From contig CAZSRS010000009.1 in NCBI GenBank assembly GCA_964609625.1, positions 57,303 to 121,302 of the forward strand: 64,000 bases of DNA. The letters are read 5' to 3'. Shown here piece after piece: positions 20,177 to 28,972 of this stretch. The notes under the pieces are model-generated. The model saw only the letters and a program-made list of their open reading frames with translations. It searched no databases and was not told where the DNA came from. Positions within the stretch are counted from its first letter, which is position 1; every line of letters starts with the position of its first letter. The position numbers and the translations under genes are program-made. This DNA is from G963674665 sp964609625 (GTDB lineage Bacteria; Desulfobacterota; Desulfovibrionia; Desulfovibrionales; Desulfovibrionaceae).

Positions 20177-20205
20177 GTATCATCCAGAAGGGAATTCCAT
20201 GTCAA
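20177..20205 (-). promoter_or_regulatory. Candidate sigma-70 promoter for the five-gene signalling operon
   Basis: Read leftward, TTGACA (20200-20205) is followed after 17 bases by TGATAC (20177-20182). The -35 box is perfect and the -10 box weak. Transcription would begin about 75 bases before the receptor start at 20095. Confidence 0.4.
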
Positions 20206-20379
20206 GGAGAACCGAGCTATCTCAACGTCTGGGAAAATTTATGTGCGTTACGCTCCGGCCATGCGCTCCCGGTGCCGACACTTGCCTGATCCGGAGATTG
20301 TGGTACCCTTGGGGCAAGGCCTCATTCCTTGAACACGCGGCTCGGCCTACAGGTGCCGACCGCATGCGGGAGGTTTCAC

Positions 20380-20784
20380 ATGGATGACCTCAAACTCTGG
20401 AGCCGCAGGGAGATCGGGCGCATGAAGCTCGATTTGGAGCGACTATTCGACGATTTCGCGGCCGATCTGGGATTGCCCTGCTGCGTCCACACCAGTGTCA
20501 AGTCCACGGACGAGGGCTTTGTCCTGCGCACGATGCTCCCCGGGATACGGCCCGAGGACCTCAGCATCACCGTGGATGAACGTCGCGTTCTTGTGCAGGC
20601 GGAGATGCTGCTGGAAACAGGGGCGCGGCACACGTTGCGGCGTAGCGTGACCTTGCCCGCGCCCGTGGACCCGGAGCGTGCCGAAGCCCTTTACGAGGAG
20701 GGGGTCCTGGAGGTCAAACTCCCGAGACGCTCCCCGCGGCGACCGAGAACCCTGGTCATCCGCATCGGACGCGGAGAATCCTGA
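20380..20784 (+). CDS. Hsp20/alpha-crystallin family small heat-shock protein
   Basis: This 134-residue chaperone has an alpha-crystallin domain (about residues 40-130). Diagnostic elements are a TDEGFVLRTMLPGIRPEDL strand region, the VDERRVLVQAE strand, and YEEGVLEVKLPR near the end, which matches the family's GVLxVxLPK signature. Small heat-shock proteins hold unfolded proteins without ATP. The ATG at 20380 has GGGAGG upstream. It lies 14 bases before the Lon-like protease gene on the same strand, so the two form an operon in which a holdase is made with a protease. No clear heat-shock promoter or CIRCE element is visible upstream. Confidence 0.88.
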   Translation: MDDLKLWSRREIGRMKLDLERLFDDFAADLGLPCCVHTSVKSTDEGFVLRTMLPGIRPEDLSITVDERRVLVQAEMLLETGARHTLRRSVTLPAPVDPERAEALYEEGVLEVKLPRRSPRRPRTLVIRIGRGES

Positions 20785-20798
20785 ACACGGAGGAAAGC

Positions 20799-23282
20799 AT
20801 GCCCGCACGCACGAAGAACACGCTCGAACTCGACCATGCCGACCTGCGCTGGAGTCTTGACCCGTCCAGTCTCGGCTTCGCCACCACCGCGGAACTGGAG
20901 CCCATCCGGGACATCATCGGCCAAAACCGCGGGGTCGAGGCCTTCCGTTTCGGCATGTCCATGCAGCAGCAGGGGTACAACATCTTTGTCACGGGTTGGC
21001 CCGGCTCGGGCCGCCTGTCCACGGTGAAAAAGCTCCTGGCCGAACTCATGCCCGGCGGCGCAGTGCCGGATGACTTGGCCTATGTCAACAATTTCGAGCG
21101 GCCCGACCAGCCCGTGCTGCTGCGCTTTCCGGCCGGCAGGGGCTCGACCTTCAAGCGCGAGATGAACGAGTTCCTCACCAATCTCACCCGGGAGGCGCCG
21201 CAACTCTTCGAATCGCAGGAGTACATCCAGCGCAAGAACGAGATCGCTGAGGTCCACGAGCAGCGGATCATCGAATTCTACAAGAGCATAGAGGAAAAAG
21301 TTAAGGATTCCGGGCTTGTGGTGGTGCGCATGCAGATGGGTCCCTTGCAACGCCCCGACGTGCTCCCCTTGGTGGACGGCGAACCCAAACGACTCATCGA
21401 CCTGGAGGAGATGGTTGAACATGGCCGCTTCCCCAAGGCGGAGTTCGAGCGCCTCAGGGACAAGCGTGCGGAGCTCAAGGAAGAAGTGGACGAGATCGTG
21501 CACCAGGTGCGCGAGTTGCAAAAGGAGATGGAGGAGAAGCAGCGCGAGGTGGACAGGCTGATGTTCCGGGCCTTGGCCGAGGAGCACCTCCGCCCTCTGC
21601 GCGGGGCCAATGATGGTGAAAAAGTCTCGGCCTACCTGGACGGCGTGCTCGATCACATGGTGGACAACATCGACACCATCCGCATGGCCGCGGCCGTGGC
21701 CAGGGGGCAGGCACCCCAGGGCATGCCGCCGTTCATGGCTCCCAAGCCCGAACAGCTGCTGCACGACTACCAAGTCAATCTCATCGTGGACAACCAAGGA
21801 TTGCAGGGGCCGCCTGCCATCGTGGAATCGTATCCCACCTACCGCAACCTCTTCGGCTCCATCGAGCGGATCATGCACAGCTCCGGGGGGTGGCGCACCG
21901 ATTTCACCATGATCCGGGCCGGCTCCTTCGTGCGCGCCGGCGGCGGTTATCTGGTGGTCAACCTCTGGGACGCCATCTTCGAGCCCGGAGTCTGGCAGAC
22001 TCTGAAGCGCTCCCTGAAGACCAAGCAGATCGAGATCGAAACCTATGACCCGCTGTTTTTCATCTCCAGCGTGGGCATCAAGCCCGAGCCCATCCCCATG
22101 AATGTCAAGGTGGTGGTGCTGGGTGACCCCTGGCTCTACGGCATGCTGCTGCACCACGACCAGGACGTGGCCAAGATTTTCAAGGTGCGCGCGGACTACG
22201 AGACCGTGATGGAGCGCAGCGACGAGGCCGTGGCCGCATTTGCCCGCTTCGTGGCCGCGCAGGTCCAGGAAGGGGGGCATCCCACCTTCCTGGCCTCGGC
22301 CGTGGCCCGGTTGGTGGAAGAGGCCGTGCGCATGGCCGGCCGGCGCGAGAAACTGTCCACGGCCTTTCCCAGGCTCTCGGACCTCATCGCCGAGGCGGCC
22401 TGGTTCGCCAGGCAGGACAATGCCGAGAGCGTGGCCGGCGGGCACGTGGAAGCAGCCATCGCCGGTCGCATCCACCGCTCCAACCAGATCGAGGAACGCA
22501 TCCAGGAGATGATCGACCGCGGTTCGCTGTTCGTGGACGTGAGCGGCGAAGTGGTGGGGCAGGTCAACGGCCTGGCCGTGTACCAGACCGGCGACCACGC
22601 ATTCGGCAAGCCCTCGCGGATCACGGCCACTACTGCCATGGGGCGGGAGGGGATCATCAACATCGAGCGCGAGGCCGAACTTTCGGGTCCCACGCACAAC
22701 AAGGGCGTGTACATCCTGGCGGGGTATCTGCGCCGCAACTTCGCCCAGGACAAGCCCCTATCCCTGGCCGCGTCCATCGCCTTCGAGCAGAGCTACGGCG
22801 GCGTGGACGGCGACTCCGCCTCCTCCACGGAACTCTACGCCCTGCTCTCCAGCCTGTCCGGCGCGCCAATCCGCCAGGACGTGGCCGTCACCGGCTCGGT
22901 GAACCAGAAGGGCGAGGTCCAGCCCATCGGCGGGGTCAACGAGAAGATCGAGGGGTTCTACTATACCTGCAAGAACATGGGACTCACGGGCACCCAGGGG
23001 GTGATGATCCCCAAGGCTAACGTCAAGGACCTGATGTTGCGCCAGGAAGTGGTGGACGCGGTGGTTGCCGGGAAATTCCATGTCTGGGCCGTGTCCTGCA
23101 TCGAGCAGGGCATAGAGCTGCTCACGGGCATGAAGGCCGGCACGCGGACCAAGACCGGCGGCTATTCCAAGGGGTCGATCTTCGCCCTGGTGGACGCCCG
23201 GCTCAAGGCCCTGGCCCACGGCCTGCGCGACTTCGCCAAGGACGAGGAAAAAGAGGGCAAGGCTGGAAAGAAGCGGAAATGA
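20799..23282 (+). CDS. Lon-family ATP-dependent protease (AAA_32/LonB-like)
   Basis: This is an 827-residue protein. An N-terminal ATPase-like region has a nucleotide loop at about residue 66 that reads GWPGSGRLS, with Arg where Walker A normally has Lys. A long coiled coil follows (about 165-260), then a C-terminal Lon protease domain. The catalytic dyad is Ser673 (GDSAS) and Lys716 (NEKIEGF), 43 residues apart as in E. coli Lon (Ser679/Lys722). The domain also has the conserved TGSVNQKGEVQPIGGV strand pair. It should degrade misfolded cytoplasmic proteins, probably together with the Hsp20 encoded upstream. The start at 20799 follows GGAGGAAAGC. Confidence 0.92.
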   Translation: MPARTKNTLELDHADLRWSLDPSSLGFATTAELEPIRDIIGQNRGVEAFRFGMSMQQQGYNIFVTGWPGSGRLSTVKKLLAELMPGGAVPDDLAYVNNFERPDQPVLLRFPAGRGSTFKREMNEFLTNLTREAPQLFESQEYIQRKNEIAEVHEQRIIEFYKSIEEKVKDSGLVVVRMQMGPLQRPDVLPLVDGEPKRLIDLEEMVEHGRFPKAEFERLRDKRAELKEEVDEIVHQVRELQKEMEEKQREVDRLMFRALAEEHLRPLRGANDGEKVSAYLDGVLDHMVDNIDTIRMAAAVARGQAPQGMPPFMAPKPEQLLHDYQVNLIVDNQGLQGPPAIVESYPTYRNLFGSIERIMHSSGGWRTDFTMIRAGSFVRAGGGYLVVNLWDAIFEPGVWQTLKRSLKTKQIEIETYDPLFFISSVGIKPEPIPMNVKVVVLGDPWLYGMLLHHDQDVAKIFKVRADYETVMERSDEAVAAFARFVAAQVQEGGHPTFLASAVARLVEEAVRMAGRREKLSTAFPRLSDLIAEAAWFARQDNAESVAGGHVEAAIAGRIHRSNQIEERIQEMIDRGSLFVDVSGEVVGQVNGLAVYQTGDHAFGKPSRITATTAMGREGIINIEREAELSGPTHNKGVYILAGYLRRNFAQDKPLSLAASIAFEQSYGGVDGDSASSTELYALLSSLSGAPIRQDVAVTGSVNQKGEVQPIGGVNEKIEGFYYTCKNMGLTGTQGVMIPKANVKDLMLRQEVVDAVVAGKFHVWAVSCIEQGIELLTGMKAGTRTKTGGYSKGSIFALVDARLKALAHGLRDFAKDEEKEGKAGKKRK

Positions 23283-23339
23283 GCGGGCGGAGTGCAGTCT
23301 GCCGAGGGTGGAGTTTGTCCAGGGAGTACGATATCCCCT

Positions 23340-24188
23340 TCACTCCACCCCCCGCTCGATGCCGGCAAAGGCGCTGTGGTTGTGGATGGACTCGAAACTC
23401 TCCACCTCCACGCTGTACCAAGTGATCTGCGGGTGCTGCCCCAGCTCGTGGGCGGCCTTGCGTACCACGTCCTCCACGAAGGCCGGCTGGCTGAAGGCCT
23501 CTTCGGTGACGTGCTTCTCGTCCTCGCGCTTGAGCACGGAGTAGAGCTGGGTGGAGCCGGCGCGTTCGGCGATGGCGATGAGTTCCTCCAGCCAGAGCAG
23601 CCCCTTGAAACGGCAGGAGATGCGCACCACGGCCCGCTGGCTGTGCGCACCCTCCCGGCTGATGGCCTTGGAACAGGGGCAGACCGTCATCACCGGCACG
23701 TCCACCCGCAGCAGGAAGCGGGGGCGCGAGGCCGGCTCGCCGTCCCGGTACGCATCGGCATTTCCCTGGGGTGGTGTGCCCTCCGCCGGTCCCAGTTCGC
23801 CGGTGAGCTGGCACTGGTAGGCCATGAGCCCGCTGCTGCGGGTCACGGGCGCCTGCTTGGAGATGAAGAACGGGAAGGAGAAGCGCACGTAGGCGCGTCT
23901 GGCGTCAAGGCGCTGCCGCACATCGTGGAGCAGGGTGCGCACGGTCTGGTAGTCCAGGATCCCGGACCACTCCTCCAGGGCCTGCACCAAGCGGCTCATA
24001 TGCGTACCCTTGAACAGACCGGGCAGGTCCGCGCCCAGATCCACCCTGGCCACGGTGTTCTGCGTGCCCTGGGCGCGATCGCGCACCACCAGGGGCAGTT
24101 CCAGGTTCTTGACACCCACGCGGTCGATGGCCAGGCAGAGGTCGGCCGGGCCGCTCTGCACGTCGAGCATGGGGGATTCGTCGGTCAT
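23340..24188 (-). CDS. folE2: GTP cyclohydrolase FolE2 (type IB)
   Basis: This 282-residue protein of the FolE2 family converts GTP to 7,8-dihydroneopterin triphosphate, the first step of folate and queuosine-type pathways, without the zinc-dependent FolE. Family hallmarks are DRVGVKNLELP near the N terminus, the catalytic VCPCSKAISREGAHSQR with its metal-binding cysteine and histidine, and YSVEVESFESIHNHSA at the C terminus. The ATG overlaps the stop of the upstream radical SAM gene (ATGA), so the two are translationally coupled. It converges with the Lon-like gene, with 57 bases between stops. Confidence 0.93.
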   Translation of the reverse strand: MTDESPMLDVQSGPADLCLAIDRVGVKNLELPLVVRDRAQGTQNTVARVDLGADLPGLFKGTHMSRLVQALEEWSGILDYQTVRTLLHDVRQRLDARRAYVRFSFPFFISKQAPVTRSSGLMAYQCQLTGELGPAEGTPPQGNADAYRDGEPASRPRFLLRVDVPVMTVCPCSKAISREGAHSQRAVVRISCRFKGLLWLEELIAIAERAGSTQLYSVLKREDEKHVTEEAFSQPAFVEDVVRKAAHELGQHPQITWYSVEVESFESIHNHSAFAGIERGVE

Positions 24189-25690
24189 TGAGCGTCTTCC
24201 CCGGCCAGAAAGTCACGGGTCACCACTTGGCAGTGGTGGGCCACGGCCGCCAGGTGCATCACCTCGGTGAAGGCGGCCGGCTTCTTGAACAGGGTGTGGA
24301 AAAACAGCCGCCAGAAGGCCCGACGCCCCTGGGTGCGGATGCCCAGGGTCCAGAGCAGCAGCAACACGGCCTTGATGTCGTAGAGCCGTACGGGCGTCTT
24401 GGGCACGTAGTCGGGCACCGTGTAATGCTCCAGGCTCTTGCGGATACGGCCAAAGGAGGCCTCGGGCGTGTAGACCCGGCGCAGCAGTTCCCGGTACCCC
24501 GTGTACAGGAACTCCCTGTCCAGCTTGGGGATGAAGTTCAGGGCGCCCTTATCCATGGCGTTGTTACCCGAGGGCATGCCCAGGATGCGCCCCTCGGCTT
24601 CGAGGCGCCGCCACAAGGGTGTGTGGGGCGGGGCCGAGAGCAGCCCGATCATGGCCACGGAGATGCCCGCGTCCTCGATGAACCGTTCCTGGATTTCGAA
24701 GATTTCCGGAGGGTCGGCGTCGAAGCCGATGATGAACCCGGCCATGACACTGATGCCATAGGAGTGGATGGTCCGCACCGACTGGATCAGGTCGCGGCCG
24801 AGGTTTTGTTTTTTCGAACATTCGGCCAGGGAGGCTGCCGCCGGCGTCTCGATGCCGATGAAGGTGTTCTTGAACTGGGCCTCGGCCATCAGGGCGAGGA
24901 GTTCCTCGTCGTCGGCCATGTTGATGCTGGCCTGAGTGGAGAAAGTGTAGGGCTGGCCGTGCTCCTTCTGCCACTGGATGATGGCCCGCAGCAGCTCCTT
25001 GGCGAGTTTCTTGTTGCCGATGAAGTTGTCGTCCACGAACAGGACCATACCGCCCCATCCACTGGCGAGGATGTTGTCCAGCTCGGCGATGGTCTGCGCC
25101 ACGGTCTTGTGGCGGGGGATGCGGCCGTTGAGGAAGAGCACGTCGCAGAACTCACACTGGAAGGGGCAGCCGCGGGTGACCTGCACGGGCATGTTCAGGT
25201 AGGCGTCGAGGTTGATGATATCCAGTCTGGGGGGCGGTGTCTCGGTCAGCTGCGGGAAGCCGTCGGCCTTGTACAGGGGCTTGGCGCATCCGTTCTCGAG
25301 GTCCTCCACGAGCTGGGGTATGATGGTTTCGGATTCGCCCACCACGAGGTGATCGATACCTTGGACGGTCTCGTGGTACAGGGTGTAATGGGGGCCTCCG
25401 GCCACGATGCGCAGGCCGGCGGCGTTGGCTCGGCGCACCACTTCGGCGGCGGACTGCCCCTGGATGTCCATGGCGCTGAGAAACAGCGTGTCGGCCCAGG
25501 CCAGATGCTCGTCGAGCAACGGCTCCACGCTCATGTCCACGAAACGCAAGGGCCACTCTTGCGGCAGCATGGCCGCCACCGTGAGCAGGCCCAGGGGCGG
25601 TACGTTGGCCGGGGAATTGAAGAACTTGCCGGCGTTGCTCATGCTCCAGAACGTTTCGGGAAAGGTGGGGGAGACGAGAAGTGTTTTCAT
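24185..25690 (-). CDS. B12-binding radical SAM protein (DUF4070-type)
   Basis: This is a 501-residue enzyme. The N-terminal 150 residues look like a cobalamin-binding domain (VSPTFPETFWS, then PPLGLLTVAAMLP). The radical SAM core has the cluster motif CPFQCEFC followed by a glycine-rich VDDNFIGNKK strand. The C-terminal 150 residues match the DUF4070 tail seen in this class (LYTGYRELLRRVYTPEA). Related proteins include hopanoid methylases, but no hopanoid genes are nearby and many members are uncharacterised. The ATG at 25690 has AAAGGAG directly upstream; an upstream in-frame start at 25738 lacks one. It is coupled to folE2. The substrate is unknown; a pterin link is only a guess from the overlap. 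Confidence 0.87.
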   Translation of the reverse strand: MKTLLVSPTFPETFWSMSNAGKFFNSPANVPPLGLLTVAAMLPQEWPLRFVDMSVEPLLDEHLAWADTLFLSAMDIQGQSAAEVVRRANAAGLRIVAGGPHYTLYHETVQGIDHLVVGESETIIPQLVEDLENGCAKPLYKADGFPQLTETPPPRLDIINLDAYLNMPVQVTRGCPFQCEFCDVLFLNGRIPRHKTVAQTIAELDNILASGWGGMVLFVDDNFIGNKKLAKELLRAIIQWQKEHGQPYTFSTQASINMADDEELLALMAEAQFKNTFIGIETPAAASLAECSKKQNLGRDLIQSVRTIHSYGISVMAGFIIGFDADPPEIFEIQERFIEDAGISVAMIGLLSAPPHTPLWRRLEAEGRILGMPSGNNAMDKGALNFIPKLDREFLYTGYRELLRRVYTPEASFGRIRKSLEHYTVPDYVPKTPVRLYDIKAVLLLLWTLGIRTQGRRAFWRLFFHTLFKKPAAFTEVMHLAAVAHHCQVVTRDFLAGEDAQ

Positions 25691-25921
25691 GACTCCTTTG
25701 GCGGGTTCATACGCACGGCTGGTTGTTGGTATGCCCATTTACCAGTGGATGTGGCAAGGGGTGGCCGGAGGACGCGTCCGGGAATGGGTTCAGGGCCGTG
25801 GCGTGGCTTGCCAAACCTAGTCAACGTATGCTCTTGTACGCCGTGCCGCAAGCACCTTTGATTTCAGGCCGTTGCGCCGCCCTGTTGTACGGCTTCGGCG
25901 CAGGGCTGGTTTTGGAGCACC

Positions 25922-26968
25922 ATGCACGACACAGTTCCATCGTTTTCGTCCGAGACCCCCTGGCTGGCGCCCTTGGCCGGGTACTCGGACCTTCCTTTTC
26001 GGCTTCTCTGCCGCGAGCAGGGAGCGGCCTGCGCCTGCACCGAGATGATCAGCGCCAAGGGCCTAGTCTACGAAAGCCCCGGCACGTGGCCGCTGCTGCG
26101 CACCTGCGACGCGGACGCACCCCTGGTGGTGCAGCTCTTCGGCGCGGAGCGGGAATTCATGCTCGAGGCCCTGCGGCGTCTGCTGGACAAGGGGTATGCC
26201 TGGTTCGACATCAACGCCGGCTGCTCCGTTCCCAAGGTGGTCAAGACCGGCGCCGGAGCCGGGCATTTGCGATCACCCGAGACCAGGGATGGTCTGTGCG
26301 CCATGCTGGAAGCCATGGCCGAACTCACGACCAGGCTCGGAACGGGGCGGGTGGGCGTAAAACTACGCCTCGGCTGGGACAAGGGGCATGACGTGTCCCT
26401 GGAACTGGGGCGCCGGCTGCAAGAGGCAGGAGCCGGCTGGCTGACCCTGCATCCACGCTTCGCCAGACAGGGTTTTTCCGGTGCGGCTGACTGGAGCGCC
26501 CTGGCGCGACTCGTCAGGGGCGTGGACATTCCGGTGTTGGCCTCGGGCGATCTGCTCACCGCCGGCGACGGTAGGACCTGCCTGCGGCAGACCGGCTGCC
26601 ATGGGCTGATGTTCGCCCGAGGCGCCATGAACGATCCAAGAATCTTCCGTAGGTTTCTCGAAGGAGGGGAAAGGTGCTCGGAACGCAGACTTTCCCTGGC
26701 CGCGCTCATCCGCAGGCATGTGGTGCTGATTCAGGAGCACGGCCTGCCGCGGCAGGGGCTCCTGAAGATGCGTACCTTTGTGCCCCGTTATCTGCGGGGC
26801 GTTCCCGGTGCCGCCGCATTGCGCAGACGACTGATTTTGTGTACTGATTGGAGGCAACTGGAGGATCTGCTGTTTGATTTGGAAGCCCTGGAGCACGGGG
26901 GCACCGATGGGGCGGATATGAACACGACGGACACGACGGGCGCACTGCCGGGCAGTGCGGGTAGATGA
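25922..26968 (+). CDS. dus: tRNA-dihydrouridine synthase
   Basis: This 348-residue FMN-dependent enzyme reduces specific uridines in the tRNA D-loop. The barrel opens with LAPLAGYSDLPFRLLCRE. The catalytic cysteine motif is DINAGCSVPKVVKTGAG, followed by VKLRLGWDKG, a TLHPRFARQGFSG strand (normally H-G-R-T) and GDLLTAGDG. The C-terminal helical RNA-binding part is present, so the length is normal. It ends three bases before ispH on the same strand. The tail after residue 330 (ADMNTTDTTGALPGS) is low-complexity and overlaps a strong hairpin, so the last codons may be shaped by RNA structure. Confidence 0.9.
   Translation: MHDTVPSFSSETPWLAPLAGYSDLPFRLLCREQGAACACTEMISAKGLVYESPGTWPLLRTCDADAPLVVQLFGAEREFMLEALRRLLDKGYAWFDINAGCSVPKVVKTGAGAGHLRSPETRDGLCAMLEAMAELTTRLGTGRVGVKLRLGWDKGHDVSLELGRRLQEAGAGWLTLHPRFARQGFSGAADWSALARLVRGVDIPVLASGDLLTAGDGRTCLRQTGCHGLMFARGAMNDPRIFRRFLEGGERCSERRLSLAALIRRHVVLIQEHGLPRQGLLKMRTFVPRYLRGVPGAAALRRRLILCTDWRQLEDLLFDLEALEHGGTDGADMNTTDTTGALPGSAGR
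26941..26959 (+). promoter_or_regulatory. Perfect hairpin just before ispH
   Basis: CGCACTGCC-G-GGCAGTGCG is a perfect 9+1+9 palindrome inside the last codons of the dihydrouridine synthase gene, ending 12 bases before the ispH ATG. The ispH start has no good Shine-Dalgarno sequence, so the hairpin could set translational coupling between the two genes. No T-tract follows, so it is not a terminator. Confidence 0.5.
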
Positions 26969-26971
26969 CAG

Positions 26972-27832
26972 ATGGGTGATAAACGTAAGGTGATCAGGGC
27001 GGACACGGCCGGTTTCTGCATGGGTGTTGGGCTGGCCCTGCGAAAGCTCCAAGGCGTGGTGGAAAAGGGCGACGGCCGACGCATCTTCACCCTGGGCCCC
27101 ATCATCCATAATCCCCAGGTGCTCGAGGAGTGGGAGAAACGGGGCGTGACCACGGCCCAGAACCCGGAGGAGATTCCTTCGGGCAGTCTGGCCGTGATCA
27201 GGGCCCATGGCATTCCCCGTGAGCTGGAGCGGCGGCTCCTGGACACGGGCGTGGAGATCGTCGACGCCACCTGCCCCAAGGTAAAACGCGCCCAGGTGCT
27301 CATCGCCGAGCAATCCGAGATGGGACGCAAACTCCTGCTCTTCGGCGAGGCAGACCACCCCGAGGTCAAGGGGTTGCGCAGTTACGCCGCCATGGGCTCC
27401 GTGGTCTTCGAGAACATGGAAGCCCTGCAGCAACTCCAGCCGGACAAGGACACTCCATGGTTTCTGGCCGCCCAGACAACCCAGGACCGCAAAGGCTTCG
27501 AGGCCATCCAGATCCATCTGCGTGGAATATTGGGTGAAGGTTTACCCGTGCTGAACACCATCTGCGACGCCACCAAGGAGCGGCAGCAGGAGGCCCTGGA
27601 GATAGCCCGCATGGTGGAAGCCATGGTTGTGGTGGGGGGGTTCAGCAGCGGCAACACGAGGCGCTTGGCCCTGGTGGTGGAGGGTGAGGGCATCTTCTGC
27701 GTGCATGTGGAGACGCCGGAACAACTTCCCTTGGAAGCATTGAAGAAATATTCCACCATCGGCTTGACAGGTGGGGCTTCCACGCCCAAGAGTATAATAG
27801 ACGCAATCGAGATTCGGCTCCGGGAGATGTAG
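26972..27832 (+). CDS. ispH: 4-hydroxy-3-methylbut-2-enyl diphosphate reductase
   Basis: This 286-residue IspH/LytB is the last enzyme of the MEP isoprenoid pathway. It reduces HMBPP to isopentenyl and dimethylallyl diphosphate with a [4Fe-4S] cluster. The three cluster cysteines are in GFCMGV, DATCPKV and NTICDAT. Substrate-binding motifs LGPIIHNP, RAHGIPRE, ADHPEVKG, QTTQDRKG and SSGNTRRL are present, so it should be active. The isoprenoid product would feed the side chain of menaquinone, whose ring genes lie further along this window. It shares a transcript with the upstream dihydrouridine synthase gene, with a three-base gap. Confidence 0.94.
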   Translation: MGDKRKVIRADTAGFCMGVGLALRKLQGVVEKGDGRRIFTLGPIIHNPQVLEEWEKRGVTTAQNPEEIPSGSLAVIRAHGIPRELERRLLDTGVEIVDATCPKVKRAQVLIAEQSEMGRKLLLFGEADHPEVKGLRSYAAMGSVVFENMEALQQLQPDKDTPWFLAAQTTQDRKGFEAIQIHLRGILGEGLPVLNTICDATKERQQEALEIARMVEAMVVVGGFSSGNTRRLALVVEGEGIFCVHVETPEQLPLEALKKYSTIGLTGGASTPKSIIDAIEIRLREM

Positions 27833-28003
27833 GGTTGTAGCGTATGTGACCACCAAGGCGAGGGAAATGGTGTCCCGCGGCCCGGATTGGAGAAAGCCAC
27901 AACGAAGGTATTGTTCCTTTGGTCGAGCGATCGACAGAGGTATATTTATCAACAGCAGTGCAACATGCCCTGAATCACCAGGAGCGACGCGGGAGGGCCG
28001 GCC

Positions 28004-28972
28004 ATGACCCAGACGAACATACTGCTGGAATCCGGCACCAATGAACTCGAGATCGTGGAGTTCTACCTGGACGAACAAGGCGACACCCCGGACGCCCCCC
28101 CGTATAAGGGATATTACGGCGTCAACGTGGCCAAGGTCCTGGAAATCATCCGCATGCCCAAGATCACGGGCATTCCCGAGGTGAACCACCCCTCGGTGCT
28201 CGGCGCCTTCAATCAGCGCTCCCACGTCATTCCCATCGTGGACCTGGGCATCTGGCTGGACAAGCAGCGCGTGGAAAAGGAACCGCCCAAGGTCATCGTC
28301 ACCGAGTTCAACAACGTGACCACGGCCTTCATGGTCACGGGTGTCACCCGCATCCATCGTATCAGTTGGGAGGAAGTGGAACCACCCAACGCCTACGTGG
28401 CCTCCATGAGCGCCAATTCCATAACCGGCGTTATCAAGCTGGAAAACCGCATCGTGTTCCTGCTGGACCTGGAAAAGATCGTGGCCGACTTGAACCCGGC
28501 CCTGGGCCTGCGCCTGGACGAGGCCATCGACTGGAGCGCCGACCGCAGTTACCGGGCCATCATCGCCGACGACTCGGGCCTGATCCGCGCCATGCTCAAG
28601 GACCTGATGCAAAAGGCCAATTTCGTGGTGGACGCCTACACCAACGGCCGCTCGGCCTGGGAAAAGCTCGTGGAGATCAAGAGCAAGGCCGAAGCCGAGG
28701 GCAACAAGGTCTACGATTACGTGCAGGTGGTGGTTTCGGATATCGAGATGCCCCAGATGGACGGCCACAACCTGACCAAACGCATCAAGGACGATCCTGT
28801 GCTTCGGGAGCTTCCCGTGATTCTCTTCTCCTCGATCATCACGGACAAGCTGCGGCACAAGGGCGAGAGCGTGGGCGCCGACGACCAGATCTCCAAGCCC
28901 GAGGTCACGGACCTTGCCCGCCGCGCCAAGTCACTCATCGAATCCATGCTCGGCGACAAGCTGAAAGAATAG
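28004..28972 (+). CDS. cheV: CheV-type chemotaxis coupling protein (CheW-REC)
   Basis: This 322-residue protein has an N-terminal CheW-like domain (about residues 15-175, with YGVNVAKVLEIIRMPK and a VPIVDLGIW-like HVIPIVDLGIW strand). The C-terminal receiver domain (about 185-315) has the acidic pair in IIADDSG, the acceptor in VVSDIEMPQMDG and the switch Lys in QISKPE. CheV couples chemoreceptors to CheA and tunes adaptation through phosphorylation. It is monocistronic here, with 170 bases upstream and 427 downstream free of genes. The start has a GGAG about 18 bases upstream and a closer GGGAGGG. Confidence 0.9.
   Translation: MTQTNILLESGTNELEIVEFYLDEQGDTPDAPPYKGYYGVNVAKVLEIIRMPKITGIPEVNHPSVLGAFNQRSHVIPIVDLGIWLDKQRVEKEPPKVIVTEFNNVTTAFMVTGVTRIHRISWEEVEPPNAYVASMSANSITGVIKLENRIVFLLDLEKIVADLNPALGLRLDEAIDWSADRSYRAIIADDSGLIRAMLKDLMQKANFVVDAYTNGRSAWEKLVEIKSKAEAEGNKVYDYVQVVVSDIEMPQMDGHNLTKRIKDDPVLRELPVILFSSIITDKLRHKGESVGADDQISKPEVTDLARRAKSLIESMLGDKLKE

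Noticed and set aside
20199..20387. 62-codon plus-strand frame before the Hsp20 gene with an AAGGGA site
   Set aside because: It overlaps a likely promoter for the divergent receptor operon and the Hsp20 start, and the product has no recognisable feature.
20691..22697. 668-codon minus-strand frame opposite the Lon-like protease
   Set aside because: It is an antisense artefact. The plus strand has a full protease with catalytic residues and a ribosome site.
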